Below are positions 50,213-59,260 of a stretch of DNA of 64,000 nucleotides, piece after piece. Position numbers and translations under genes: made by a program. The notes under the pieces were generated by a model. It made no database searches, was not told where the DNA came from, and saw only the letters and a list, made by a program, of their open reading frames with translations. The stretch lies in NCBI GenBank assembly GCA_003611875.1, contig RAYY01000029.1:1-64000 (forward strand), written 5' to 3'. Numbering within the stretch: the stretch's first letter is position 1; each line of letters opens with the position of its first letter. This DNA is from a bacterium D16-56. Lineage in GTDB: Bacteria; Bacillota; Clostridia; Lachnospirales; Lachnospiraceae.

Positions 50213-50491
50213 GATACGGATCGGGCATATCTTCAAAGCTATCAAAAATGCAGCCTGCAAGCAGGTTTTGCGCTCTGCCGGGAGCTGGCTGTCCGCTGAA
50301 CCGCATACCGTCCTAACGGACGGGGCGGCTTTTCGCCGCCTTAATACCGCTGCTTCCCAACTTTCTCCCATCAGCGCAACATTGGCATTGTCTACAATTT
50401 TTGCAACCTTGCAAGCTTCAAGAGCGCAATTCCAAGACTGCAAAATTCTAATACCCTGCATTGCTGCGCTGTTACCCTGCCTGTCCGTCAC
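50183..50491 (-). CDS. Hypothetical mobile-element protein
   Basis: 102 residues from GTG 50491 (TDRQGNSAAMQGIRILQSWN; IVDNANVALMGESWEAAVLR). It lies just downstream of the sigma-factor relic on the same strand, as small ORFs do in Tn1549-like elements. No ribosome binding site is evident and an equally long frame exists on the other strand, so it may not be a real protein. Confidence 0.35.
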   Translation of the reverse strand: MTDRQGNSAAMQGIRILQSWNCALEACKVAKIVDNANVALMGESWEAAVLRRRKAAPSVRTVCGSADSQLPAERKTCLQAAFLIALKICPIRISKETKRLNF

Positions 50492-50500
50492 TGTCTGATT

Positions 50501-50760
50501 TTATCCAATTCCCAATACCATGTATTGTTTATCCGCTTCGCTCGGACACTCATCTGCAAAATATCGGTCATAGGTGTAAAGCTGATTTTCTTCCTGTGGC
50601 GACAGGTCGGAAAAAAATAACCTCGCGTAAATGCTGCCGTTTTATGTCCCTATGGGCGTTCATAGTTTCCCGCTTCAACGCCTGTTTGCAAAAGCCGTTA
50701 AAAGCACAACGGATTTGCCATTGAGTACGAGTTGGTTCATGCAAGTGAAATATAAACAGT
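50501..50760 (-). pseudogene. ICE sigma-70-like factor relic, frameshifted
   Basis: Reads HLHEPTRTQWQIRCAFNGFC then NAHRDIKRQHLREV, then after a 7-T run shifts frame to SDLSPQEENQLYTYDRYFAD and ends early (YMVLGIG, TAA 50501). This is the N-terminal third of the sigma-70-like proteins carried by Tn916/Tn1549-type elements. Removing one T restores the frame, and the C-terminal region 4-like part is missing. Confidence 0.75.
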
Positions 50761-50783
50761 ATTATAATGATGTGTGTAATCAT

Positions 50784-51527
50784 CTATGGAGCCGGAATAT
50801 CCCGTGTCAATGGGCGGGATTTTTGACAAAAAGCTGTTTGTCGGAATGTGTCGATTGAGTTGTTGTACCACGGCAGCGTCCTGCTTTTCGCCGCTTCCGG
50901 TGAATGAGTAACCATGATAATGGTCTGTCCGCGTTCCTTGTTGATACGCTGCAACAAACTCATTATCTCTGCTCCTGTATGGCTATCAAGGTTTCCCGTC
51001 GGTTCGTCTGCAAACAGGATTTCGGGATTTCCAATTAGCGCGCGGGCGATTGCCACACGTTGCTGTTGTCCCCCGGACAATTCGCGGGGGGTATGCCCTC
51101 GTTTGTCCCATAAGCCGACTACCTCTAAAATATCTTTCAGAGTTTTTTTATAGTCCCGCATTTTCTTTCCGTCCAGCAAAAGCGGAAGCATGATATTTTC
51201 TGCCACATTCAAGTTGGGGATAAGGTTGTAAAACTGAAAAACAAATCCTATATTCTGCCGTCTTATCCGGCTCATCTTTTCATCATTGAATTTTGAAATA
51301 TCCATGCCGTTCATAAAGACAGAGCCGCTTGTAGGTACATCAAGCCCTCCGAGAATATAAAGCAGCGTACTTTTTCCAGAGCCGGACTGTCCCATGATGG
51401 AAACAAATTCACCCTGTATCACTTTCAGCGATATGTTTTTAAGCACTCTTGTTTTGGTATCACCAAGCTGAAAGTCCTTAATTATATTTTTGCCCTCAAT
51501 GGCAGCTTCCTCTGTTAATATGTTCAT
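50784..51527 (-). CDS. MacB/FtsE-type ABC ATPase with replaced tail
   Basis: 247 residues. All ATPase motifs are present: GQSGSGKST, Q-loop FVFQFYNLIP, signature LSGGQQQRVAIARAL, Walker B ILFADEPTGNLDS, and H-loop MVTHSP. After HSPEAAKS the sequence changes to RTLPWYNNSIDTFRQ.., unlike the family's normal end, marking a fusion with other DNA near 50,880. Partner of the FtsX-like permease upstream, forming an exporter of antimicrobial peptides or similar. Confidence 0.82.
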   Translation of the reverse strand: MNILTEEAAIEGKNIIKDFQLGDTKTRVLKNISLKVIQGEFVSIMGQSGSGKSTLLYILGGLDVPTSGSVFMNGMDISKFNDEKMSRIRRQNIGFVFQFYNLIPNLNVAENIMLPLLLDGKKMRDYKKTLKDILEVVGLWDKRGHTPRELSGGQQQRVAIARALIGNPEILFADEPTGNLDSHTGAEIMSLLQRINKERGQTIIMVTHSPEAAKSRTLPWYNNSIDTFRQTAFCQKSRPLTRDIPAP

Positions 51528-51541
51528 TTGGCAAGCCCTCC

Positions 51542-54023
51542 TTACTCAAATTTTATTTCTTCCACCAGTTTCATTTTTCGGCTTTTAAAAATTGGTACTA
51601 TGGAGCCAAGCAGGGTGACGATAATTCCTAATGTCCCCGCAACGAGAAATGTCCAAATGTCCAGTTCCGGTGTCATTGAAATTTTGGGCCCAGCAACAAG
51701 GAAAATAGTCTGTATTTCCATGTAAGAAACAACAATAGCAATGACAGCACCCATAAGCCCGGAGGAAAAGCCCTCTATCAGTGTCATCTTTCTGTTTTGA
51801 CGGTTAGTTAGTCCAATGGATTTATACATGGCAATGGTGCGCCGCTTTTGTATATAGTTGATTAAAAGGTTATTGATAACGCCGACAGTCGCAAGCAGCA
51901 GGATAAAATAGGTCATGCTGTGCATTGGCTGTAAAAATGCGCCAACAGTTGCGAGCGCGTCGTTATTAAATTCCTCCACGGTACGGCTCCAATTTGAGGT
52001 TTCCCCAAACAAAGCCCGTATCTGTACCATGATTGCGTCGGGGTCTGCGGCGGTATAAGCTAAAAGGTCATAGTCAGACGCGCCAAAGTCAGATACGGCG
52101 TACATAGACGGAATGACGGCTTCCACATCAGTTGCCCTTGATTTGAAACTGCCTGCCACTACATAGGAATTTCCGCTTGTTCCATTTGAAAGCGTAATCG
52201 TATCGCCTATGGAAAAACCGCCCCGCTTCATGCAATCTTCGTTTAGAATTACTGCCCGCTCACCAGAAGCAAAGGAGAGCGCAGCCTGTTCACTCATGAG
52301 ACGATCCGTGTAATGAAGCGCAAACATGGAATTATACCATTCCAAATTATCCGTTCCCTCTAAACGGGAAATGGGTTCACGATTCCCCTGTACATTGTTC
52401 TTAAATACATAAAGAGGTAATACTTTTTCTGCTCCGTCCATCTCTTTTACCTGTTCCACAAATTCCGGCTTCATGTGTCCGTCGGCAAAACCTTGAAGCT
52501 CTGCGCCATGAAATACGTTGCTGATATAAGTTGTCACAAAATTCCCCACTACACGGATTGCAATAATCGCTGATATGCTGATGAACAGCAGCGTAATATT
52601 CTGCGTGACATTCTTATTATCTTTCATGTTGCGGGCGGCAATCCTGCCCTCATTTCCTGCTGCCGCACCATAGAAGCGCTCCAATCCTGCGCTTGCTAGA
52701 TTTGTGAAAATCGGTATCACAAGGATAGCAGCAGCAATCAGACCTGACAGGGAAAAACCACCCGCAAGATAAAGCATAGTGCCGGACGCAAAGCGCGGCA
52801 GCAAAGCGGACACGATAAACAATACAATCCCTATTCCGACAATCAGAGGACGCGGAATATGCTTTTCCTCCACCATACCTAAGACAATATCTTTTATCGG
52901 TAGTCGGCTTGCCCTGCAAACAGGCAGCCATGCCGAACACAAAGACACGATCACCGCAACCGCAAAAGAAAGAATAACGCCGGGAACAGAGATAACAACT
53001 GGGATTTCAATTCCCTGTGATAATGATTTGCCCATTCCCTGCAAAATGCCTTTTAATACAATCATACCAACAGGAATACCAATCAACCCACCTGTACAGC
53101 CGTAAAACAGGCTTTCCAAAAGCAGAATACGGGTTACGGTCTTTTCTGTCGCGCCGATACTGCGGAATGTGCCAATAATAGGTAAACGGTCTAAGGTAAT
53201 GACTTTATAGCTGCTGTAAATGATAAAAATACTCATAGTTAATGAAAAGAAACTGATTAGAAAGAAAGGCATGGATTTCTGCCTTGCGTCGGCGGCTATC
53301 TGCGCTTCATTGACAACCTCCGATACCCGGTACTTTCCGTTATCAAGAGCATTTTTCAGTTCAGAAATGAGATTGCCTGTTGTACTATTTGAGGCGGGTT
53401 CAATCAGAATTTCGCTGTAACCGTCCTCCCACCCCAAAACTTCTTTTATGGTTTCCAAAGGCAGAAGCGCTGTTGCGCCCCTTGTGTGACGCAGGAAAAC
53501 TGTGTCATAAGCGGCAATTTCCGCTGCTTCAAAATCCACTGGCAAGCCATTTATTTGCAAGGTAACCGTATCGCCTTTTTCTATGCCATATTTTGATGTA
53601 AACCTGTCCGGCAAGATAATCTGATTGCCGGATAATGCGGCAACTTCGCCGTCACCAATTAGTCGTGGTTTATTGATTTGATTTAATGCTTCCATATCAG
53701 CCGCCAAGAGGTCAACCGTTTCATAGTATCCGTTTTCATGGTAAAGGGAAGTACCCTCTACAATCCCTGTTTTTGTCTGTATGTCCGGCAATGCGGGAAT
53801 ATGGTCTGCATGAATGCCGCCCCACACTCTGAACAGAAACAGTCGCACTCCCCGCCATTCCGCGCGCCATTTTCCGTTGTGCGCTTTCATAAGAAGCGCC
53901 AATAGAAAAGGAAACGAACAGAAGCATAGCAGACAGCAGGATTGAAAGAAGCATAACGAAAGTTCTTGCTTTACGCTCTTTTACGTTTGTTAAGATATAC
54001 TTTAGAATGATTTTCAAGTTCAC
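51542..54023 (-). pseudogene. FtsX-like ABC permease, frameshifted
   Basis: The gene starts at ATG 54023 (MNLKIILKYILTNVKERKAR, with TM1 TFVMLLSILLSAMLLFVSFS) and after GSATVSVQS near 53,820 continues one frame over as GGIHADHIPALPDIQTKTGI to the stop at 51542. Together they give about 820 residues with the MacB-like periplasmic domains and FtsX membrane helices of an antimicrobial-peptide exporter. A single-base change in AGTGTGGGGCGGC would explain it. Could also be a sequencing error. Confidence 0.85.
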
Positions 54024-54126
54024 ACCTGCTTTCCATGCGTCATTTCAACGCATTTTCCATTGCTTTCAGAACGGTATCACTGGTAAGCGTTGCTTTTTCA
54101 TGTTCCACCTCCTTGTCTATAAACAG

Positions 54127-54174
54127 AAAAAAGGTTGACCGTCACTACACTTAACATAGTAAACGGTCAACCTT
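54127..54174 (-). terminator. Terminator after the sensor kinase
   Basis: AAGGTTGACCGT (54,131-54,142) pairs with ACGGTCAACCTT (54,163-54,174); T-run on the minus side. Separates the two-component genes from the exporter. Confidence 0.8.
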
Positions 54175-54204
54175 AATTAAATTTTTATCCTGCCTTAATT
54201 AACC

Positions 54205-55629
54205 TTAATTGCCGGGAAAACGGATAAGAAAAGAAGTCCCAGCACCGGGGGTACTGTTAACTGAAATTGTACCGCCATGAAGCTCTACAATGTTCTTTGC
54301 GATTGCAAGCCCTAAGCCTGTCCCCTCGGTTTTGCTCTCCGTATTTGTCCCTCTGTAATATCGCTCAAATAATCGTTCTGCCGCCACATTACTCATGCCG
54401 CCGCCATTGTCTGATACGTTTATAGTCAACTCACTTTCAGAAACCCCGATTTTTACGGTTACTTCCGTATCTTTCGTTCCATGCACAAACGCATTGATCA
54501 TCAGATTTTGAAACGCCCTTGTAAAAAGCTTTGTGTCAAAGGATAAGAGTGCTGTTTCGTCTGTAATATTATCGCTGCACTCGAACAAAATCATGCGGCT
54601 TTCGTATTCGGGGCGGTTCAATATATCGATGGACAGTTCCCGCAAGAAGCGGACAATATTCTGTTCCCGCCTGTTTACCGGAAGTGTGCCGTTTTCTAAT
54701 TGCCATGTTAATTTTAAATCGTCAATCAGATTTTCCATATATGCCGCGTTTTTTAGCATAATGCCCGCATACCGCCTGTACTCAACTGCTGTTTTTTCTG
54801 TGTCATCCTGTAAAACTTCCGCATAGCCTTTAATCGGGGATAGTGGGGTCTTTAAGTCATAGGTAATATTAGCAATCCATTCCCGGCGCATATTTTCCGT
54901 TTCCTCCCGCAGCTTATCGCTTGTCTTTACACCCGCGTCCAATTCATTCAGACTATTGTACAGCTCCCTAAATGCGCCTTTTGCCTTAACAGGAAGATAA
55001 CAGCGTCCAGAAATATCCTGTATAGACGTTACCAATTTGCGTATGGTCTTTGTCATTAGAAAACCATATGCCAACCCTAAAGAAATGATTACTGCTAATA
55101 AAATGCCAATGGTTGAGAAAACAATCTTTTTCCCGCCTGTAAACCGTTCCCCGTTTAAGTACATGGTTACTTTTTGAATGTTCATAGGGAAATGGAGAAC
55201 ATAGGCATATTCTTTTCCGCGCTCTGTTACAATACCTACAAAGGAAGTCATATCTTCTGTATCAAGGTGTCCAGTCTGATTAAGCTGTAAAAGATCAGCG
55301 TTAGAGTAAGTGTCCTGTGCATTGCCAGGCTTTTGGCACCCATATACTTCATTTCCGGCGGTGTCCAAAATTTGCAGTCCGATATGGTTATCCTGCAATC
55401 GTTCTATGCCTGTCTGTTTTACCGTGGGGCTTCCGTCTACAAAGATAATGTAGTCCGAAAAATCCAAAGTAAAATTTTTAGCCCAATCGCTGCGAACATT
55501 TTTGCCGTTGGGGTCTGGCGCGGTAATGAGCATGGCAAAAAGGCAGCACACCACAAGGAGCGTCCCTGACAGCGACAAGAAGAATATGGAATATATGTGA
55601 AAGGTGGTACGGTAGCCGGATTGCTTCAT
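54205..55629 (-). CDS. VanS-like sensor kinase lacking phospho-acceptor His
   Basis: 474 residues: TM1 ~14-36, extracellular sensor ~37-170, TM2 ~170-192, HAMP, dimerisation domain, ATPase domain. The H box reads ANITYDLKTPLSP: Tyr257 stands where the phosphorylated His belongs (codon TAT at 54,861-54,859; CAT would be His). Other boxes look intact: NLMINAFVHG, SDNGGGMS, RYYRG, GTGLGLAIAKN. Starts directly after the response regulator. Without His it should not autophosphorylate, so the system is probably inactive or rewired. Confidence 0.9.
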   Translation of the reverse strand: MKQSGYRTTFHIYSIFFLSLSGTLLVVCCLFAMLITAPDPNGKNVRSDWAKNFTLDFSDYIIFVDGSPTVKQTGIERLQDNHIGLQILDTAGNEVYGCQKPGNAQDTYSNADLLQLNQTGHLDTEDMTSFVGIVTERGKEYAYVLHFPMNIQKVTMYLNGERFTGGKKIVFSTIGILLAVIISLGLAYGFLMTKTIRKLVTSIQDISGRCYLPVKAKGAFRELYNSLNELDAGVKTSDKLREETENMRREWIANITYDLKTPLSPIKGYAEVLQDDTEKTAVEYRRYAGIMLKNAAYMENLIDDLKLTWQLENGTLPVNRREQNIVRFLRELSIDILNRPEYESRMILFECSDNITDETALLSFDTKLFTRAFQNLMINAFVHGTKDTEVTVKIGVSESELTINVSDNGGGMSNVAAERLFERYYRGTNTESKTEGTGLGLAIAKNIVELHGGTISVNSTPGAGTSFLIRFPGN

Positions 55630-56334
55630 TTAATCAGTCCTTTTCTTTAGCTTATAGCCCAGGCCTTTTATGGTAATCAGTTGTTTCGGGGTTGACGGGG
55701 TATCTTCAATCTTCTCCCGAATATGGCGAATATGTACCATGATTGTATTGTCACAAATGCTGCTGTATTCTCCCCACACCTGTTCATATAGCCGTTCCTT
55801 ACTGATAATTTTATCTGCATTTTCCATGAGATAAGACAATAGCAGAAATTCCCTTCCGGTCAGATCAATTTCCTTTTCATTTTTATAAATCCGGCTGCTT
55901 TCTCTATCAAGCGCAAGTCCTCCGACAGTCAGCAGCCCTTTTACGTCTGTCTGCATGACAGACTGGTATTGCTGGCGGCGGAGCTGCGCTTTGATTCGAT
56001 AGACAATCTCCCGTGGGCTAAAGAGTTTTGTGATATAATCGTCACCGCCGCAGGACAGTCCAAGTATTTTGTCAATATCATCATTCTTTGAGGAAAGAAA
56101 CAGGATAGAGCAAAACGAGAACTCCCGTATTTGCCTGCAAACCTCAATACCGTCAATGTCCGGCAGCATAATATCCAAAACAATCACGTCCGGTTGATAT
56201 TCCCGGCATACCTGTACAGCGTCCATACCTGTGTACACTTTCTTAATATTTTCAAAACTATCTTGACGCAATACTTCTTCTATTAAATCAGCAATGTCTT
56301 TTTCATCATCTACTAACAATATCTTACTGTCCAT
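55630..56334 (-). CDS. OmpR-family response regulator
   Basis: 234 residues. Receiver domain with the phospho-Asp in DVIVLDIMLPDIDG and Lys in TKLFSPREIVYR (usual KPF is KLF here), then a winged-helix DNA-binding domain (DLTGREFLLLSYLMENADKI and TIMVHIRHIREKIEDTPSTP). Pairs with the downstream kinase and probably controls the exporter. The TKLF in place of KPF is mildly unusual. Confidence 0.93.
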   Translation of the reverse strand: MDSKILLVDDEKDIADLIEEVLRQDSFENIKKVYTGMDAVQVCREYQPDVIVLDIMLPDIDGIEVCRQIREFSFCSILFLSSKNDDIDKILGLSCGGDDYITKLFSPREIVYRIKAQLRRQQYQSVMQTDVKGLLTVGGLALDRESSRIYKNEKEIDLTGREFLLLSYLMENADKIISKERLYEQVWGEYSSICDNTIMVHIRHIREKIEDTPSTPKQLITIKGLGYKLKKRTD

Positions 56335-56512
56335 TGATTACACCGCCTTTTCTCCTGCCGTCAACAGGCTTTTTTGCGTCCTTTGGTATTAGCCACATAT
56401 AACTAAATTTAGAAACACCGGGTATACGGTTTTCTTCGCATAGCTTCTGTACCCGTCTTTCTGAAATGCCCCAATTTTTTGCTGCTTCGGAAGCTGTAAT
56501 GTACTCTGTCAT
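56324..56512 (-). CDS. Small excisionase-like HTH protein
   Basis: 62 residues, overlapping the response regulator start by 11 nt. MerR/excisionase-type helix-turn-helix: ITASEAAKNWGISERRVQKL then CEENRIPGV and YMWLIPKDAKKPVDG. Such proteins commonly precede response regulators in clostridial mobile elements. Either a local regulator or a stray excisionase-like gene. Confidence 0.75.
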   Translation of the reverse strand: MTEYITASEAAKNWGISERRVQKLCEENRIPGVSKFSYMWLIPKDAKKPVDGRRKGGVINGQ

Positions 56513-56633
56513 ATTATCTACGCCCTTTCTTAAATCACATTATATACGGACTTACGAATAATAGCAATAGACAGGCTGCAAATAATATGTTCTATTAGTC
56601 TGCTTGCCGATATGAGCAGCCGGGACTTAACGA

Positions 56634-57266
56634 CTATGACGGCAACTGCAAAGGGAATACAGGAAGCGGACAGCAAGGAAACGGGGGATTAAAATCCTCC
56701 GTTTCTTCATCCCCCGAAGGAATCAATACAAGATACACGATCTCCTGAAACCTGTCAAACAAAAATCCATATACCATCTGCCCAACCGGCTGGGCGCACA
56801 ACGTAACAGCGGATGTATAAGCCATAATCTTCCCAATCAGTTCATCTGGCATATTTTTCTGGATCATGGATACCGCAAAAACAGAAAAAATACTAATCGC
56901 GGTCTGCATACCGCAGAAAGCAGCAACAATCACAGCATACCTTGTCATCACGCCGAATGGAAAAAGAAATACAACCCCTGCCGGAATGATACAGACGCCG
57001 ATTACCGCAAGCACATACGATAATCTGCCGAATCTTAACTTCCCCGTAAGAAGCCCCGTGGCGATACTTCCCAAAATAGTGGCAACCGCCATCGCGCTCT
57101 CCGCCCCGCCATAAAATTTCGCATCCAGGCCAAGCACAGCCGCCGAACCTGTCACTTCCAAAACATACATAGACAGCGCCAGGCGCAGGATATAATTGCC
57201 AAACAAAGAACTTGCCTGCCCCAGCACAAGGAGCGTAAAATTTTTCGTAAACAGTTTCTGCTCCAT
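56634..57266 (-). pseudogene. MFS drug transporter with internal deletion
   Basis: 210 residues, about half the ~400 of the family. It begins normally (TLLVLGQASSLFGNYILRLA, LEVTGSAAV) but then jumps straight to LDAKFYGGAESAMAVATILG, a segment that belongs after TM6, so roughly TM2-TM6 are missing in frame. The end after VLIPSG is replaced by DEETEDFNPPFP.., also foreign. Four nt after the TetR stop. Not expected to transport. Confidence 0.8.
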
Positions 57267-57269
57267 CCG

Positions 57270-57923
57270 CTACTCCTTCCTTTCTTCCCTGTAACCTCCC
57301 AGTATCCTCTCGGTCCGCCCAGCCATCTCATCCTCTATAATCGGAAGCCCCATTGCCGAAAGAACCTCCACAACAAACCTGCACTTATGCCGGATTTCTT
57401 CCGCATCCGCCGGGAACACAGACGGCAGAAGCCAGAAATTGACAAGGGGCAGCAGTTCGGAAAGTTCTTTTGCATATTCCGTCCGGATCGAACCGTCACG
57501 CTGCCCTTCCTCAATCAGCTCCAGCCATAAAGGAGTCAGCACCCGCCGGTTCGCCTCCACCGCAGCCGCCAGAATGCGCGGGTCTTTCAGGATAGGAATT
57601 GCCTGCGTACTTATTTCTTCCCGTTCCTCATCAGCCCTGTCAAAAGCAAGCACTTCCCGGATCTTCTGCAGTCCGTTCAGATCCGAACGCCCACGAACCG
57701 CATCAAAAGGATTATTCTCCAAAAACATCCGATCCCCCAAAGCGTGCATGACATCTTCCTTGCTCTGGAAAAAACGATAAAACATCCCCTTTGCGCCCCC
57801 TGCCAACTCCATGATGTCCGTAATGGCAGTTTCCTCATAACCTTTTGATAAAAACAGCTCCTTTGCCGCATCCAAAATCTCTTTCTTCCATTGTTCCGGC
57901 TGTTTTTTTACTGGCCTTGCCAA
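57270..57923 (-). CDS. TetR-family repressor
   Basis: 217 residues from TTG 57923 (GGGGCGGGGGAAAA upstream); the frame is open further but runs into the operator. TetR helix-turn-helix ~20-60 (ILDAAKELFLSKGYEETAIT, GGAKGMFYRFFQSKED). A ligand domain follows. Its own promoter and a perfect 31-bp palindrome lie just upstream, so it is self-repressing. The MFS gene it would control is broken. Confidence 0.88.
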   Translation of the reverse strand: MARPVKKQPEQWKKEILDAAKELFLSKGYEETAITDIMELAGGAKGMFYRFFQSKEDVMHALGDRMFLENNPFDAVRGRSDLNGLQKIREVLAFDRADEEREEISTQAIPILKDPRILAAAVEANRRVLTPLWLELIEEGQRDGSIRTEYAKELSELLPLVNFWLLPSVFPADAEEIRHKCRFVVEVLSAMGLPIIEDEMAGRTERILGGYREERKE

Positions 57924-57941
57924 TTTTCCCCCGCCCCTTTC

Positions 57942-57972
57942 AATAGTTATTGACTTCAAGTCAATAACTATT
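57942..57972. promoter_or_regulatory. Perfect 31-bp TetR operator
   Basis: AATAGTTATTGACTT (57,942-57,956), central C, AAGTCAATAACTATT (57,958-57,972): perfect 15-bp arms, overlapping the -10 of the tetR promoter. Confidence 0.9.
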
Positions 57973-57998
57973 ATACAAAGAATTTTCTGCCATGTCAA
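57970..57998 (-). promoter_or_regulatory. Consensus promoter of tetR-MFS
   Basis: TTGACA (57,998-57,993), 17-bp spacer, TATAAT (57,975-57,970). Confidence 0.92.
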
Positions 57999-58155
57999 TC
58001 ACTTCCGCAAATACCCTCTCACAAATGCAAAAAATATCCCATGAAAAAAGGACCGAAAAATGCCACCTCAGCATTTTCAGCCCTTTTTGTAAACTTGCAA
58101 AATTTTGACAATAAAATTCTGTTCTGGGTTCTATGATATAATCCAACTTCCGCCC

Positions 58156-58782
58156 CTAAAATAATTCCAAATATTCCTGGAGCCTATCCGCAAACTGTCC
58201 AATATGTATCCCATCCACAAAAGAATGATGAGCCTGGACAGATACGGGCATGACAATCTTGCCATCCTTTTCATAATACTTCCCCCAGTCAAACAAAGGC
58301 GTCGCATTATCCTTTTTTCCGGAATTGGTATGTGAGATATGCGTATAGGTGACCCAGGGCATAGGCGAACACTGGAACACATCATTTCCAAGGGGGCCAG
58401 TAAAATATTCCTTCTGCTCCCTTGCAATCCTTCCCGCCATCTCCACATATTCCTGAATACTGCCCCGAAGCGGCACATTGACCACTTTGAACAGCCCCGT
58501 ATCCTGATTCAGATAAGTAAAGGCAGTATCAATATGCTCAAAAAGAACCACCTTCCCGTCCAGAAAACGATACCGGAACGCTTCAATCTCATCCGCGCAT
58601 TTACAAACCACATACACAAACGCAAGCGTAAAAGAGAGGTTCTGCGCCTTCACCTTCCGGCGGAAATTTGTGATATCCGCCTCAAATGTCACACAGAAAG
58701 CAGGCTCCACGCTTCCCCTGAAAACCATACAGTGCATGGCCCTCTCCCAATTTCTTTCGTCTATCACCTGATAAGTATTCAC
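58156..58782 (-). CDS. CatA-like chloramphenicol acetyltransferase
   Basis: 208 residues from GTG 58782 (GGGAGAATCTGGA upstream), a start that matches CatA length; an ATG at 58812 is possible. Trimeric CAT fold: YQVIDERNWERAMHC, FTLAFVYVVCKCADEI, the buried FTYLNQDTGLF, and the catalytic HHSFVDGIHIGQF. The active-site His and Asp are present. Whether it acetylates chloramphenicol or another hydroxyl substrate cannot be told. Last gene of a GNAT-DUF6194-CAT run. Confidence 0.88.
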   Translation of the reverse strand: MNTYQVIDERNWERAMHCMVFRGSVEPAFCVTFEADITNFRRKVKAQNLSFTLAFVYVVCKCADEIEAFRYRFLDGKVVLFEHIDTAFTYLNQDTGLFKVVNVPLRGSIQEYVEMAGRIAREQKEYFTGPLGNDVFQCSPMPWVTYTHISHTNSGKKDNATPLFDWGKYYEKDGKIVMPVSVQAHHSFVDGIHIGQFADRLQEYLELF

Positions 58783-58813
58783 TCCAGATTCTCCCTTTCC
58801 ATTTCCACACATT

Positions 58814-59260
58814 TCACTTTCTTTTGGCAAATTTCTCTTTTGCGTATTCATATGCTTCCCGGATGTATGGCTTTAAATCTTCAAAAGTCTCTTCCGATGG
58901 GTTCAGCACACACATCCACCCCATCCACGCATAGACCGGATGGGGCAAAAAACAGTCAGCCGCGGAAAAATCATAATCCATTTCCACAACTCCGCCTGCC
59001 CCCGGACGTTTTGGCACAGCCCCGAACAGCTTCACAAACGTATCCTTACGAACACCCAGGTTCACCCGGTAAACCCCCGGCCGATTAAGCCTTGAGCCTT
59101 TATCATTATCCCCGTCCTTCTCCTTGACCGTCAATATGTACACGCCCCTTTTCAGCACATGTCCGGGATTATAAAAAATCCCCTTTTCTCCCCAGCTCTC
59201 CACAAGAACGCTGCCCTCCAGATTCTCCAGGCAATACTTCAATATCTCATCCGGCTTCAT
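58814..59260 (-). CDS. DUF6194-family protein
   Basis: 148 residues from ATG 59260 (AGGGGTGGGAT upstream), overlapping the GNAT stop by 14 nt. Conserved-looking text: PDEILKYCLENLEGSVLVES, GIFYNPGHVLKRGVYILTVK, YRVNLGVRKDTFVKLFG, and HPVYAWMGWMCVLNPSEETF. I recognise this as the DUF6194 family (moderate certainty), function unknown, MmcQ/YjbR-like in feel. Seen beside small-molecule acetyltransfer genes here. Confidence 0.7.
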   Translation of the reverse strand: MKPDEILKYCLENLEGSVLVESWGEKGIFYNPGHVLKRGVYILTVKEKDGDNDKGSRLNRPGVYRVNLGVRKDTFVKLFGAVPKRPGAGGVVEMDYDFSAADCFLPHPVYAWMGWMCVLNPSEETFEDLKPYIREAYEYAKEKFAKRK

